Assembly: GCA_963691655.1 (NCBI GenBank)
Contig: OY829326.1
Coordinates: 52,941,776 to 53,005,775 of the forward strand
DNA from: Toxonevra muliebris
Taxonomy: Eukaryota; Arthropoda; Insecta; Diptera; Pallopteridae
Length of the DNA stretch: 64,000 bases
Direction of reading: 5' to 3'
The notes under the pieces were generated by a model. That model was given only the letters and a program-made list of their open reading frames with translations, was not told the DNA's origin and searched no databases. The stretch's first letter is position 1, and every line of letters begins with the position of its first letter. Shown here in pieces: positions 22,815-34,174 of the stretch. Both the position numbers and the translations under genes were made by a program.

Positions 22815-24462
22815 AACGTGCCTCAAAAAGGGCGCATTTCCTGCAGTATGGAAACGTCAAAGGCTTGTCCTGTTACTCAAACCAGGCAAGCAACCAGACC
22901 ATCCTTCTGCGTACCGACCACTATGCATGCTCGATTCCCTGGGAAAGATGCTTGAGCGGATAATCGTCAACCGTTTACAAGAAACTCTTGAAAGTAATGA
23001 GGGCCTATCTGTTGCGCAATTCGGGTTCCGGCGAGGAAAATCGACTGTCGACGCTTTGAAAACGGTTATGGATATAGCGCGCGATGCAACAAGTGGAATA
23101 AGATGGAGGTGGGGCGACAAGAAGTACTGCGCGGTAGTAACCCTTGACGTCAAGAACGCCTTCAACACAGCAAGCTGGCCGAGGATTATAGATGCACTCA
23201 CAAATATGCATACACCTACATACTTAGTGAAAATCATTGCAAATTACTTTAAACACAGAGTGCTGCTGTACGACACAGATGACGGTGTGAGGCAGTACAG
23301 TGTATCTCGAGGCGTTCCACAGGGTTCGGTGCTAGGACCTACATTATGGAATTCAATGTATGACGGAGTACTGAGGGTTAGCCTTCCTGCAGGCACCAAG
23401 CTGGTGGGCTATGCGGACGACATTGCACTGGTAGTAGTCGCAAAAACAACCGACAAAATCCAGGAGCTATGTAATGAAGCAACATCTGAGGTCATGAGGT
23501 GGCTGAACAGCGCAGATCTGCAGCTAGCAGCCGAAAAAACAGAAGCTGTCCTTTTGAGCACTCGAAAAGTGCGTGAGGTCTTCACGTTCAAAGTTGGTGA
23601 CCATGAAATTATCTCCCAGCCGCATATCAGATACCTTGGAGTACGTATCGACACTCGAATGTCCTTTAAGGATCATCTGACTGCTGTGAATGATAAAGCT
23701 GCAAAAGTAAATGGAGCCCTATCACGTATTATGGCGAATATAGGTGGACCACGCGCAAGTAAACGTAAGTTGCTGGCAGCAGTGACAGCTTCCATCGTTC
23801 TCTACGCTGCTCCGATTTGGGTTGACGCAACGTATAAGGCCACATACATGTCGGGCATCCGGGCGACATATCGTCTGAGTGCACTTCGAGTGGCCAGCGG
23901 CTTTCGTACAGTGTCTGATGACGCGATATTGGTTATTGCGGGTATGCTACCAATAGATTTATTGGCGCGCGAACTCCAGCGCATGTACACAATGGGTCCA
24001 GGAGCATCGAAAATAGATGAGAGAAGACGCAGTATGCATGAATGGCAGCAAAAGTGGGAAAGATCTGAGAAGGGGAGATGGACGTTTTCCTTGATTCCTT
24101 TTCTCGATAGATGGGTAGACCGCAAGCATGGAGAAGTCGACTTCTATCTGACGCAGCTACTGAGTGGGCATGGATGTTTTAAGCAATATCTCCATCGCTT
24201 TAAACACGAGGACGATCCGTTTTGCCCTAACTGCCCCTACGAAATTGAAGACGCTCGACATGTCATTTTACACTGTCCCCGCTTCACTAAGGAGAGAGCT
24301 GAAATCACTGAAGCATTCGGCGAAGCCCCAACAACAACGAACATGGTGCCCCATATGTGCGATACACCTCAGAAGTGGCAATCTGTTCAAGCAGCAGCAG
24401 CCAAAGTGATGAAAACGCTTCGATTAATTGAGCGTAACAGATATATGCAGCGTGGACGGTAA
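22815..24462 (+). CDS. Reverse transcriptase and zinc-knuckle region of an R1-like LINE (N-terminally truncated)
   Basis: An open frame of about 545 retrotransposon codons follows roughly 40 codons of unrelated upstream sequence, with its nominal ATG at 22693 in that flank. Reverse transcriptase motifs appear in order: LLKPGKQPDHPSAYRPL (about residues 61-77 of the long frame), FGFRRGKSTVDAL, LDVKNAFN with catalytic Asp (152), GVPQGSVLGP (207-216) and YADD catalytic pair (240-243). The thumb follows, and then a conserved post-RT region (LYAAPIWVD, FRTVSDDAI). The C-terminal part ends with a CCHC-type knuckle (CPNCPYEIEDARHVILHC). The endonuclease and gag-like first protein are missing. No stop or frameshift occurs, so the insertion is probably young, but it cannot retrotranspose alone. 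Confidence 0.9.
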
Positions 24463-24663
24463 CAAACTTGACCGACCAAAATAATTACTGACGATTGAGC
24501 AGAAATGCTCAGACGGCCTCCCGACGAAATACCTAACGGTGGTTCCGGGAGGAGCTTTCCGTCGGACGAGAGGAGATGTTTGGCGGGTGAAAGTCCCGCA
24601 CTGACTTTTGGCTTTTAATGCTTTTACTCCTCGTTAAACAAAAAAAAAAAAAAAAAAAAAAAA
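22815..24663 (+). mobile_element. 5'-truncated R1-like non-LTR retrotransposon with open RT frame and poly(A) tail
   Basis: The element spans from the 5' truncation point to a 24-base A tail at 24640-24663. It carries the reverse transcriptase and C-terminal domain of an insect LINE (see the coding entry). The 3' untranslated part (24463-24639) holds a potential stem-loop with CCTCCC (24517-24522) pairing GGGAGG (24547-24552), followed by CGTCGG near 24560 that can pair with CCGACG. Hairpins of this kind in LINE 3' UTRs can serve in reverse-transcriptase recognition. A shorter, more decayed relative lies at 5483-6345. I could not recognise a clear target duplication. Confidence 0.9.
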
Positions 24664-27600
24664 CATCGTTATGATAAATTACTTAACGCCCCTTTTTATT
24701 TGTAACTCAATGTTCTAATTAGCTCTTAGAACTTAACGCTTTTGGGCAATTTCTGCGTTACATTTTAATATTGTATATTTGAAAATATAAGTAGCTAATT
24801 TACCGCACAAAAAAACTCTTCGCACAGTGTGCCACTATTGGTTAAAATTGAATGAAAAATAAAGGTAGTCACTTGATGAGCAAAATTTAATTGGCAGTCG
24901 ACAGATATGCAACACTGTTTGAAAAAAATCAAATAGTTTCAAAAGGTTCTGAAAGTAGATTCTGGTAGAGCTCAAAAGGATAAATTCATGTGTTTTAATA
25001 GTTTTTATCTGATGTGCTTCTTTTTGGCTACCGTTCATGAAGAATAAAAATACGATTTTTTATAGCAAAATATTTTATCATTTACTGCCTGTTCTAACTG
25101 CCTAAAATCTTTGCGAAATTATGAGAACGCCATTATTGGCAAAAATTGATTCAGTTATATTTTTCCCAAACCAAAAAATAAAAAAATCGGGGTGAAAATT
25201 AGGATTTTATACAAAACCGTTTCCCCGGGATAATGATTTTTTTCAGAAAACGGTAAACGATAAGGCCCTCTACAGTTTGATTTAATAATTTTTTACCCGT
25301 TTTTTTTTTTTTTGTTTCAGATGGCAAGGCACCGACCAAAACAAGCCATGCATGGCTTTATTTGTTTTAAGCTTCCATTTTGGATTTTTTTATTAACAAA
25401 ACTGGAGTTTACTCTCCATTAATAGAAGAATAAAATACTTTAAAAGTCATTTCCAAATTTATTTATTTTATATTTAAAAAAAATTTCAGAACCCTTAAAA
25501 TTGTCTGCGAAATACTTTTCTAGAACATACTAATTTGTATTTTATAGTTCATTGGATTATTTTAATGGGGGAAAAAAATCCGAAAAAAGGAGGGGCTTAA
25601 AGTCCATGATCCAGGGAGCCAGGTTCGACCTTTCTGCGCAGGTTCTTGATGGGATTCGGAAAATAAAAATATCAAGTATTCCCAGGCCAATGTGTTTGGA
25701 ATACGAACTAAAACCAGCCCATCTTAAACGTAAAGTCTTTATGTGGTGTCGGGAGCCCTCATGTGTGCACATCAAGTGTCAACCACCATTTCTAGACTAA
25801 AGTCAGATGAGGTATCTCTCTCTACATAATCCGTTCATGCAACACTCGAGACCCAAAATTCACCGGGCAGACGCGATGTCGTCAAAATTTCAGAAGCTGA
25901 AACGATAGGCTAAAACTCAAAGTTTTTTTTTAATAAGTATTTATCTTTTGTAAAGGTTTATAAAGAAATTTCATTGATCTCCGATAACTCCTTAAATTAA
26001 TATATTTTTGTATTAAATTGAGACACTGTGCGCCGCCATATTGAAGTATAATAAAGCCACAATCACTCTTCCCTTTCACTCTCACACCTCTATTTCACTC
26101 TATTTGCTACCTACTTCTACGCTGACTTTGACACGTGTCGCCATGTATTTTGTCAATTTTTTTTTTACGTGTGCTGTTAACTCAAGTGTTGCTGGCTGTC
26201 GCTGTTCACTTCGCTCTGTTGCATGTCGTATTCATTGTAGTCGACGTCACCAGTGTCTTGCAATGTATATGACGACATATCTAAGTAGATTGTATGTGTT
26301 TTGTTGGTGTATATGTGAATGTGTCCCCCTCATTTTGATTCTTTTGATATATGAGAGACCTCATGCCAATATGCATCTTGGAGTTTAGATACCATTCTTG
26401 GCCGCCTTTCTCGTTTCCGGTTTGTTGATTTTTCCTCTTCGCTCTAGAAAATTTGTAAAACGCTCAAGTTAATATCCAATTGAAAAACACTTTGCTATTG
26501 CTGCATTAAATACATTTTTTTTTTAATCTAATGCAAGTACGTACCTAAATTTGCGAAAAGAGCAATAGCTTAGCATTCTTAAAGTTTGCTGTTGTTGCTA
26601 TAGTCGAAGAATGAAGCTGATGCTTACTTCAAATTGCTTATTTTTTTAGAATTTTTATTGAATAGAGACCTACTACCCAAACGATTTTTTTTGCCTTGGC
26701 CTCCCCTATTCCTCTCTTTTTCGTATCGCCCGCCTTGACAGAGTCTCTGTGTAAAAATATATTTAAGAAAAATTTTCTTAAGTATTTAATTAAGAAATTT
26801 CTCAGGTTTGTATTTTATTTGCTTCTCCAATGCAAATACCTTATATGAAATACCAAAATTGCTTGCAGCAAAGAAAAAAAACACAAACATGCTGTGTGCG
26901 TGTTACATGATATGCAATTGCATGTAGTTGTTGTTGCTATGTTGAGATTTCAAAAAACAAAATGTTTCATCGGTGCTAACAAAATGATTTCCATGTAATG
27001 TAGGCAAGAGACACATTAATAAAATATATAAATAAAATTATATATGTATGGGTATTTGTATATGTATAGAGTGATTGACGCAAATATGGGCACGCCTATT
27101 CATAAATGCTAAATCGGGCATTCTCTTCATTCAGACGCATGTCAACAAATTGTGACCCTTGAAAAGTTTGTAGTAGCTAATAGCAAAATTTAGGGAGATC
27201 CAGATTTTTTCATTTTTGAGTTTCAGATTCCTTAGCCCAACATATTTTTTAGTATAGAAACAAGCTTGTCTTACTCTTCCATTGAGGTTAGAATATTGTA
27301 AGGATTAATCAATGTGCGCTCAATTATTTAAGAGCTTCCTATTTTTTTTCATATTGTATCTCATTGCAGAGAAAGTGATTTATAAAATTAAAAATTGTTA
27401 TATCATTTGAGTGTCCAATTCCAGGTGATTCTAATTGTTACACTGTACAGCGGCCACAAAAGCTCAAGAGTTTTGAAAATGGTGTTTTCAGTTTTTCTTT
27501 ATATCGTCTGATTTCTTTTTTACAATGGTTTAAAAAATCATATATGTATAAAAACACTGCACAACGGAATTTACTACTTAAAAGGAAAAGTGGAAGAGTT

Positions 27601-28029
27601 TTGAAAGTGAATCTTATATATTTCAAGTATGCTGAACATGATGGCGTTTTCAGTTTTTCTCTATTTTTACTAAAACTAAGCTTACAGATTTTTTTGTTCT
27701 AAGACCTATAGTAAAATTTGATGGGCAACTTATTTCTTGAACCCTCGTAATGGGTCAAAAAAGTAACTTTTTTCTAAAAAGGCAAAAAAGACCCATAATG
27801 GTGGGCGCCAGTGGGTTAAATGTTGGAAGAAAATATTTTACGGAAAACTCTACTACAAATTGCTGAACATATAAACAAGCTAACAAGTATGGTTTATTAT
27901 ACTTAATCTGTTGGAAATGGGCAAATTGTAGGCCCGCGTAAAAAGAAAATTAGACGTAAACTTTTAAAACGCCGAGACACGCATAATTTTTTTTCGAGTT
28001 CTATCAGAATCCATTTTCAAAACCTTGTT
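24664..28029. other. Long AT-rich stretch without recognised genes
   Basis: No domain-bearing frame is visible. A T-rich tract ending in TTTCAG (about 25300-25320) and the open frame 25552-25800 were examined and not accepted as an exon. The rest contains short simple repeats and poly(T) runs only. Confidence 0.45.
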
Positions 28030-28566
28030 ATTTTTTGTGTGTGTAGAACGTTGTTACAATTCCTTGGAATCTTATTAAATTTGTAATTATCAATAACAAT
28101 TCTTTGGGATTTTATTAAAATTCCATTACTAGAGAATTAGTAATTATAACGTCCAATTCTCACTATCAAGGAATTAAATTTAACCCGACATGATTGCAAA
28201 GAAAAATGCACATTTTTATGATTCATTCCTAATTCCAGGGAATTGCAATTGCAACAGTCTAGAATTTCACTAACTCTGATTATAAAAAATGTTTATAACT
28301 GATTCTCAATTTCAAGTAATTGTAATTTAAAGTGAATTGAGTTTAGTTTAATCAACTCTGGTTATTGATTAACTTCCTCAATTTAATTTCTGCGGAATTG
28401 AACATTTCAATTACCAATTACCTACAATTCCTTGAAATGTAATTAATACTTTGTAATTTGATTACTAGGGATTTAGTAATTTTAATGCCTGATTTTCAAT
28501 TTCAAATAATTGTAATTAGTATAGATTTGAACTTAACCAGTTCTAATTACAAATGAATTGTACATT
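28030..28566. repeat. AATT-rich block with an internal ~340-350-bp duplication
   Basis: Two diverged direct copies are visible: one starts near 28122 (ATTACTAGAGAATTAGTAAT) and one near 28459 (ATTACTAGGGATTTAGTAAT). Both end near CACATTTTTATG/TACATTTTTATG (28208 and 28558). Between them, shorter units such as CAATTTCAAGTAATTGTAAT (about 28308) and its twin near 28495 recur. This is a decayed tandem array of very high AT content with no coding potential. Confidence 0.65.
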
Positions 28567-28860
28567 TTTATGTATGTTCCCTAACGCGAACGCAGAGGCA
28601 AGTGGAAAACCCCATTTTTTGATATCAACCGACCGGGGAACAATGGCTTTAAAAAATCGATTGCGGCACGAGCTGTGTGAGTTGGTGCGCCGTCTTGTTG
28701 AAACCAGAAGTGCTCCATACTATTTTCATGAACAATCATGACTTCAAAGCATCAAAATAACTTCTCTATGAGTAAATTGAGAAATTATTTTGAATGCACA
28801 ACTGAATAATTTCAGCGCATTCTTTCGGAGTATACTGTTCCATGGTATAAATTTCCATTG
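28567..28860 (-). pseudogene. Internally deleted mariner-type transposase
   Basis: On the minus strand a start region at 28843 reads MEQYTPKECAEIIQLCIQNN, an N-terminal DNA-binding segment. After a stop and a jump, the piece at 28703-28575 reads FQQDGAPTHTARAAIDFLKP followed by FPGRLISKNG, which contains the QQDGA motif with a catalytic Asp. Most of the middle (linker, first catalytic Asp) and the C-terminal end are missing. Just upstream in minus orientation, CACACTTTTTTTTAGGTG (about 28957-28974) could be a terminal repeat similar to that at 17062-17080. It is a deletion derivative and inactive. Confidence 0.75.
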
Positions 28861-30028
28861 ACTGACGCTTTCAACGCGGTATGTCATTAGTCGATCTGAT
28901 CTGATTTTGGAGCTAATTCTATGATATTTTTTGAGTGTTTTTTATATGCAAAGAGGACACCTAAAAAAAAGTGTGGGGCTGGCCCGGGTGATTACGGTAC
29001 TTGAAGTCATCTGAAACAAAAAACTTAAATATAATATTGTTCTGTAATCATGTGATTCTGGCAGGTAGTAGATTTAAACATTTTTATTAAAAAATAACAA
29101 AATGGCGGACTTCTAAAAAAAATTCAGAAATTGAGTTGTTTTTTGTTGAAAATCAGCGTAAAAAATAAGAAATAATGATTTAAAATAAACAATTCTACTA
29201 CCTGCGAATATTAAAATTTTAGCCCAATCGGCTCAATATAACCTTGGGCCGATCAAAAAAACCTTGTTTCGAGAAAAAAGCTTTTAAAATTATGAAGCAC
29301 TCTCGACTATGTGCTATACATAACTTCGTTAATATTTTGAATTTGAAAATCCAGTATACTCTCAATACATTGTACCTTCGAAAAACGTTTTTGTTTTTGG
29401 AGGTCAAAAGAATGCTCATGTCTTTCCCTTTGAGAACTTTGAGGTCTAAAAGTGGGCTGAGACTTGTTAATCTATTAGAATGAACGTTTTGAATTTAAAA
29501 TTTAAATTTTATAATAATTTTAAAATAAAGGCAGAAAACCCAAAAAACAATGGATGTGTGCAAGGCACGCAAGATATTTGATGTGTAAACAGTTAAGCTA
29601 ACTGAATGTCATATACATAAGCTCACATATGTATAGCCATATATAGGGATTTAATGTATAATCTATATGCTTAGGCAATTAATTCAAATTAAAACAATTC
29701 TTTTATAAACTTAAAAACTTATTAGATATCATTATCTTTTATATATAATAGCCCAATTCACCATAAATTGCAAATGGTCTTGCATCATTGCAAATGCAAA
29801 TTTTTATTCCATATCACATATATTTGTTGTTGTGATAGCATAAATATTGTGCAATTGCACCAAATCGTGAATTGGGCTGATATGTTGTTGTTGCATTATT
29901 TTTCTTTACTCAATGCATCGGGCACTATATGCTCGCATATACGCAGCTGCAATTGCATCCTTTTTCCACGCTTTAAGTTTTTCTTCCTGTCAATGTGAAA
30001 TTTTATTAGATGTGAAAATTTTACGTAA
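28861..30028. other. Dispersed-repeat-like AT-rich sequence, no gene
   Basis: The 29220-29480 segment contains TCTAAAAGTGGGCTGAG preceded by a GAGGTCAAAAG motif. This resembles 4540-4600 inside the hAT element at 4096-5011 and suggests a shared repeat. The rest is AT-rich with no recognised gene. Confidence 0.4.
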
Positions 30029-30104
30029 CGTCGCCTGAGAATTGGTTTGGCGTATAGGTATATGAATTTGTACACACATACGTCAAGTTAATCCTCAGGC
30101 GACG
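30029..30104. repeat. 76-bp hairpin with 15-bp GC-rich arms
   Basis: The left arm CGTCGCCTGAGAATT (30029-30043) pairs with AATCCTCAGGCGACG (30090-30104), 14 of 15 matching. The arms are GC-rich in an AT-rich neighbourhood. It sits 21 bases from the piggyBac-type MITE. It could be a very small MITE remnant or a structured element. Confidence 0.75.
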
Positions 30105-30125
30105 ATAAGTGCTTTCCGCTTTTAA

Positions 30126-30327
30126 CCTTAGAAAGGCAACAGGGATGACTAGTCACCCCACTACATTTTAAAGGCACCGCAAACTGTATTTAACTGCATT
30201 TAATAAAAATAAAAAAGAATGTATTTTTATTGAAGTAAATAAGTGATTTTATAATAAATGAGTTTGATTTTTTCTGTTTAACATTTTTGCTATTTATATA
30301 GATATAAAAAGTGTTGCCTTTCTATGG
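30126..30327. mobile_element. piggyBac-type MITE (202 bp) with TTAA target duplication
   Basis: The left end CCTTAGAAAGGCAACA and the reverse complement of the right end CCATAGAAAGGCAACA match at 15 of 16 bases. Each end is flanked directly by TTAA (30122-30125 and 30328-30331), the hallmark of piggyBac integration. The interior is AT-rich and non-coding, so the element would depend on a transposase elsewhere in the genome. Confidence 0.9.
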
Positions 30328-30331
30328 TTAA

Positions 30332-31002
30332 TGCACAAAGCAAAGTTTTTATAATGCCGTGGTTTGCTATCATTATCACTACATTTTGTTTATACATTTA
30401 TTGAAACCTAGATTCTTTATTACTTATCATTTTGTATTGATTTTATATTTTAAAAAATATTTAATTTTAATCCAATCTAACTTGCCGAATTCAAAACCTA
30501 TCAAACGCTTGTGTTTGCTAAGGCGACTTCTCTGCTTGTATGGTATAGTCGATCTTCATACGTTTAACACCAACAAATAATTCTGCCACGAATAAATGTA
30601 CACACACATTTTGTTTTCGTATACACATATATGTGTGAGTAAATTGATCGAAACATAAACAAACAAACTCCGCTCGTATTTTAATTTCTCCCTCTCTTCT
30701 TCTCTTTGTTTTTTAGAGTAGCACAGTCATGCAGCACAGTAGTGTGAGCGAGAGGGGAACTGGACGTTACAGTTATTTTATATCTTACGATACAGTTATT
30801 CTTACATTTTACACATTTGAAATTTTGCCCATACCGTGAGCTAAAATGTTTACACATCAAAAATTTAAAAATCCATGATCACTGATCTATATTGAATTTG
30901 CTACAGTACAACTCAAGTGAAAAACGAATCTGAGAACATTTATTTTCTTTATTTTCTTGATGTTGCCAATTAGATTATATCTCTATGGAATCTTCACCTG
31001 TA
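30332..31002. other. AT-rich spacer, no gene recognised
   Basis: Only composition-driven short frames are seen. Confidence 0.4.
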
Positions 31003-31764
31003 CGCAAAGAAAAAATTCGTTTCTCAGAAACGAAATTTTCTCTAAACGAACTTCGTTCATGGAATGTTTTCATGATGAACGAACATTTATTTATCATAAA
31101 CGACTGTATTCGGTTGCCATGAACGAACATTTATTCATCATAAACGGCTCAATTCTTTTACGATGAACTAAAAACGTTTGCAATAAAATGCAATATTTCC
31201 TTGAAAAATATAAAAAAACACAAAAACAATTTTCATATGTACAATGGCATTTTATTGTGGTTTTTGTTTTAATAAAATTTTGTGATTAAAAACTAGAAAA
31301 AGTGTATGAAATTTACATTAAATTATATTATTACAATTTTTGTATTATTTATTATAAATCACACACTTATATTTGTTTTTTATAAACACCACGCACTATT
31401 TTATAGACAAAAAGAAATATGATGAAATAATTTCAATGCACAATTAGAATTCTTCAATAATGCGTTGACAAATAATATTTCCCGTTATGTTGTGTTGATT
31501 TGTTGTTGTGTGGAGTTTGAATGTAAGCGTCGCTGCTGCTTCTTTTTGCGGTGAGAGCGAGATGAGAGGAAAACGAAAATAAAAAGAGAATGGAGCTGTG
31601 GACTTTCGTTTAGCAGAAACGTTTTTTTCATTTGCCAGAAAAGAAAATTGCCTTGATTTTATCGTGAACGTATTTTCGTTTATCATAAAATTGTTAATCT
31701 TTTGCAGAAAACGGTTTTGGTTTCTGCAAACACGGCAACGTTCCTCAGAAACGTTTTTTCAGCG
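31003..31764. mobile_element. Candidate TA-flanked foldback element with AAACG-rich ends (~760 bp)
   Basis: The left end (TACGCAAAGAAAAAATTCGT) and the reverse complement of the right end (TACGCTGAAAAAACGTTTCT) are similar. Both termini are crowded with TTCTCAGAAACG/AAACGTTT-type motifs. In the left part a longer unit, GAACGAACATTTATT-CATCATAAACG, is repeated directly at about 31078 and 31122. The TA of TACGC at each end could be the duplicated target, as in Tc1/mariner elements. There is no transposase. Boundaries are approximate. Confidence 0.6.
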
Positions 31765-31769
31765 TAAAA

Positions 31770-34170
31770 GTAATATATTCTCCACTAACGGTCGTTAAAC
31801 GTTTTTTTCCTTTTTGATTTTTCATCATATTTTTTAGATTTTTAAAAAGTCTCTGGCAATTGGCGAAATTTTATTTCAAATAATTATAAATTCACCAAAT
31901 GACAACAAGAAACAACAACTAAAATAACTTTACAAGTATACACCACAGCGCAGGTAAAACTAATCAATTCATCTCAGGCGGTCACACCACTGAAATATAG
32001 CATTTGGTACGAAACATAAAATCATGTGAATGCGAAGTTTTATTGCCAATTTAACATAAAAAAGGAAACTAAATTTCCTTAAAGCAACTAACTATTTTTT
32101 TTTTTTTTTTGCGCTTTAAAATCTTAACATTTTTTAACAAAAATCTAATTTCTTAATAGTTAAAGGCAAAAGAAAAATAAAATAAAAACAAAATGAGGAC
32201 AGTAAACGCCCACTTGAGAGAAGTGAAAGAGCATAGATCTGATGTATGTGGATAGCAGTAAAAATAATAAAAATAACAAAAATATTGTAGTAGTAGAGTG
32301 TATTAAAATACGATTTGCAAAAGATTGGCAAGTTCAAAACACTACGTGGGATTGGGCATGTATGTAGACAGCATGTCTTTCTTTCTTCACATATTGTTTG
32401 TTGCTTTGATATGTTGCTAGCTGCTTGTTGCTGTTCGAAAAAGGAAAGGAAATACGACTCAACAACAACAACAACAACAATTTGCATTCACGTAAAATGA
32501 TATCAGTAAGCAAAGTTGTAGCAACAGGCAAACAGACAGACGGATGGAAAGACGGACATAAACTTGTGTGATGTGGTGTGGCAAAGTATCACTAATTTAC
32601 TTTTGCTGTTGATAAGCTGAAGAAATGTAGTGTAGTTACATTATTTGTTAAGATATTTTCAAATTAATGGCACACACTTGCATTTACATATGTATTTATA
32701 TATATGAGACCATTAGCCGATTCAGATATTTCCGAAGAAGGGGAACCTTAATTTTCTCCTCCGTTTCAAATTTTTCTTTGATTCATGACTAACGATCAAA
32801 ATGTATGAGATTTTTATTGGGTATTTATAGGATCCGCTAGTGTATGAGACCAACAATTTTATTTCCATTTAATTCATTTGCAATTTCTGTTTAATTTTTT
32901 CTTTTATTTTAGTATTGAAAATTTTTGCTCATCAGCATGCAGCATAAGATTTTCATATTCAACTTCAGCTCAACTCACTTCTATTGAGTTTGAAATTGCA
33001 CATGTTTGGCATATAAAAATATTTGGCTATTTTTAACCCAGACATAGCGATAATTTTAAAAATATTTGTGCGTACTTGAGTATATTTTGTGATTGAAAAG
33101 AAAAAAACAAATACAGCAAACAACATTTTTGGATTTTTAAAACATTTTCAAGGTTAATTGACCGCTTGAGCATGCGTATAAATGTTGCACATAAATGTGG
33201 CAGAAATATATGTTTACATGTAGCTGCAAAATTGCAACGAAAACCAACTTTGATGTAGGTTTACAAGATATATGTAGATGCAGGTTGTTTTCGACTTATT
33301 CCGCAAATTCGCTGGGTGGCTACCGAAAACAGAAATGTGTAAAATTTATTTTTTTTGTTAATAAATATATGTATAAGGCAAGAATCGGACACTTTTTCTA
33401 TCAATATTTTATTTTTTACTCAAATACTTTTCATCTTAAATGGGAATCGGTAGTAAGTGCTTTACTTTCAAAATTCTTTCTATGGTGTCCATTTTAATGT
33501 GGAAAATCCATCTGCTTCAACAGCAAGCTCTTCTTTATTCTGGGCATAATCTGTAAAGTTTATTGTTCTCCTTATCAAAAAGAGATTTATTGGTTCTTTG
33601 CTACGGAATCTTGCTTACTGATGTGAATGAAGCAATAAAGCACCTATAGATTTAGACTTGCTTGGTTGGTTAAAGTGGTGATTCGAGCCACGAACACAAT
33701 TAGCACTTATGCATCGGTTTTATACCACATCCTCAGCTGATTGATGGTGTAGGTGGCTTTTCGGCCTTACGTGAGGGTTGTATCTATCCCCATAGATTTA
33801 GGAAGTTTTTTAATACGTTCGTGCATACTTCAGATTAGTGTTGTAAAGGATGTCATGTTTAGCGGATGCAGATGCGACTACGAATTTCAATATTACAATT
33901 ATTTCTAGGTTTCATTAAGGAAATATTTGGATCAGCTTTGAATATATGGTAAGTAGTAATAAATTATATTTAAAAAAAAAGTTTTTCTGCTTTTGGCTTT
34001 TGTCAAACAAAGTTGCATAAGAAACTGAGCAAACATTTTCACAAACTTAATGTATGAGCGCAGCGTGCCCAATTTAAACATTCGTTATACGTTCGTAATA
34101 AAAAATTCGAATGTGAATGTGGGTGGGAATGTCAAAATAGTGGGAATGTTTCAGACAAGTTTAAGTTCAT
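31770..34170. other. AT-rich stretch without recognised genes
   Basis: A CAACAA run (about 32460-32480) produces low-complexity frames on both strands. No domain-bearing frame, tRNA or clear element was found. Confidence 0.4.
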
Positions 34171-34174
34171 TGTA

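Noticed and set aside
25300..25370. Polypyrimidine tract ending in TTTCAG followed by ATGGCAAGGCAC, a possible splice acceptor
   Set aside because: The downstream frame closes quickly and shows no protein-like character. T-rich tracts ending in CAG are common in this DNA.
25552..25800. 82-codon frame MDYFNGGKKSEKRRG...
   Set aside because: No recognised domain, promoter or splice context, and an equally long frame exists on the opposite strand.
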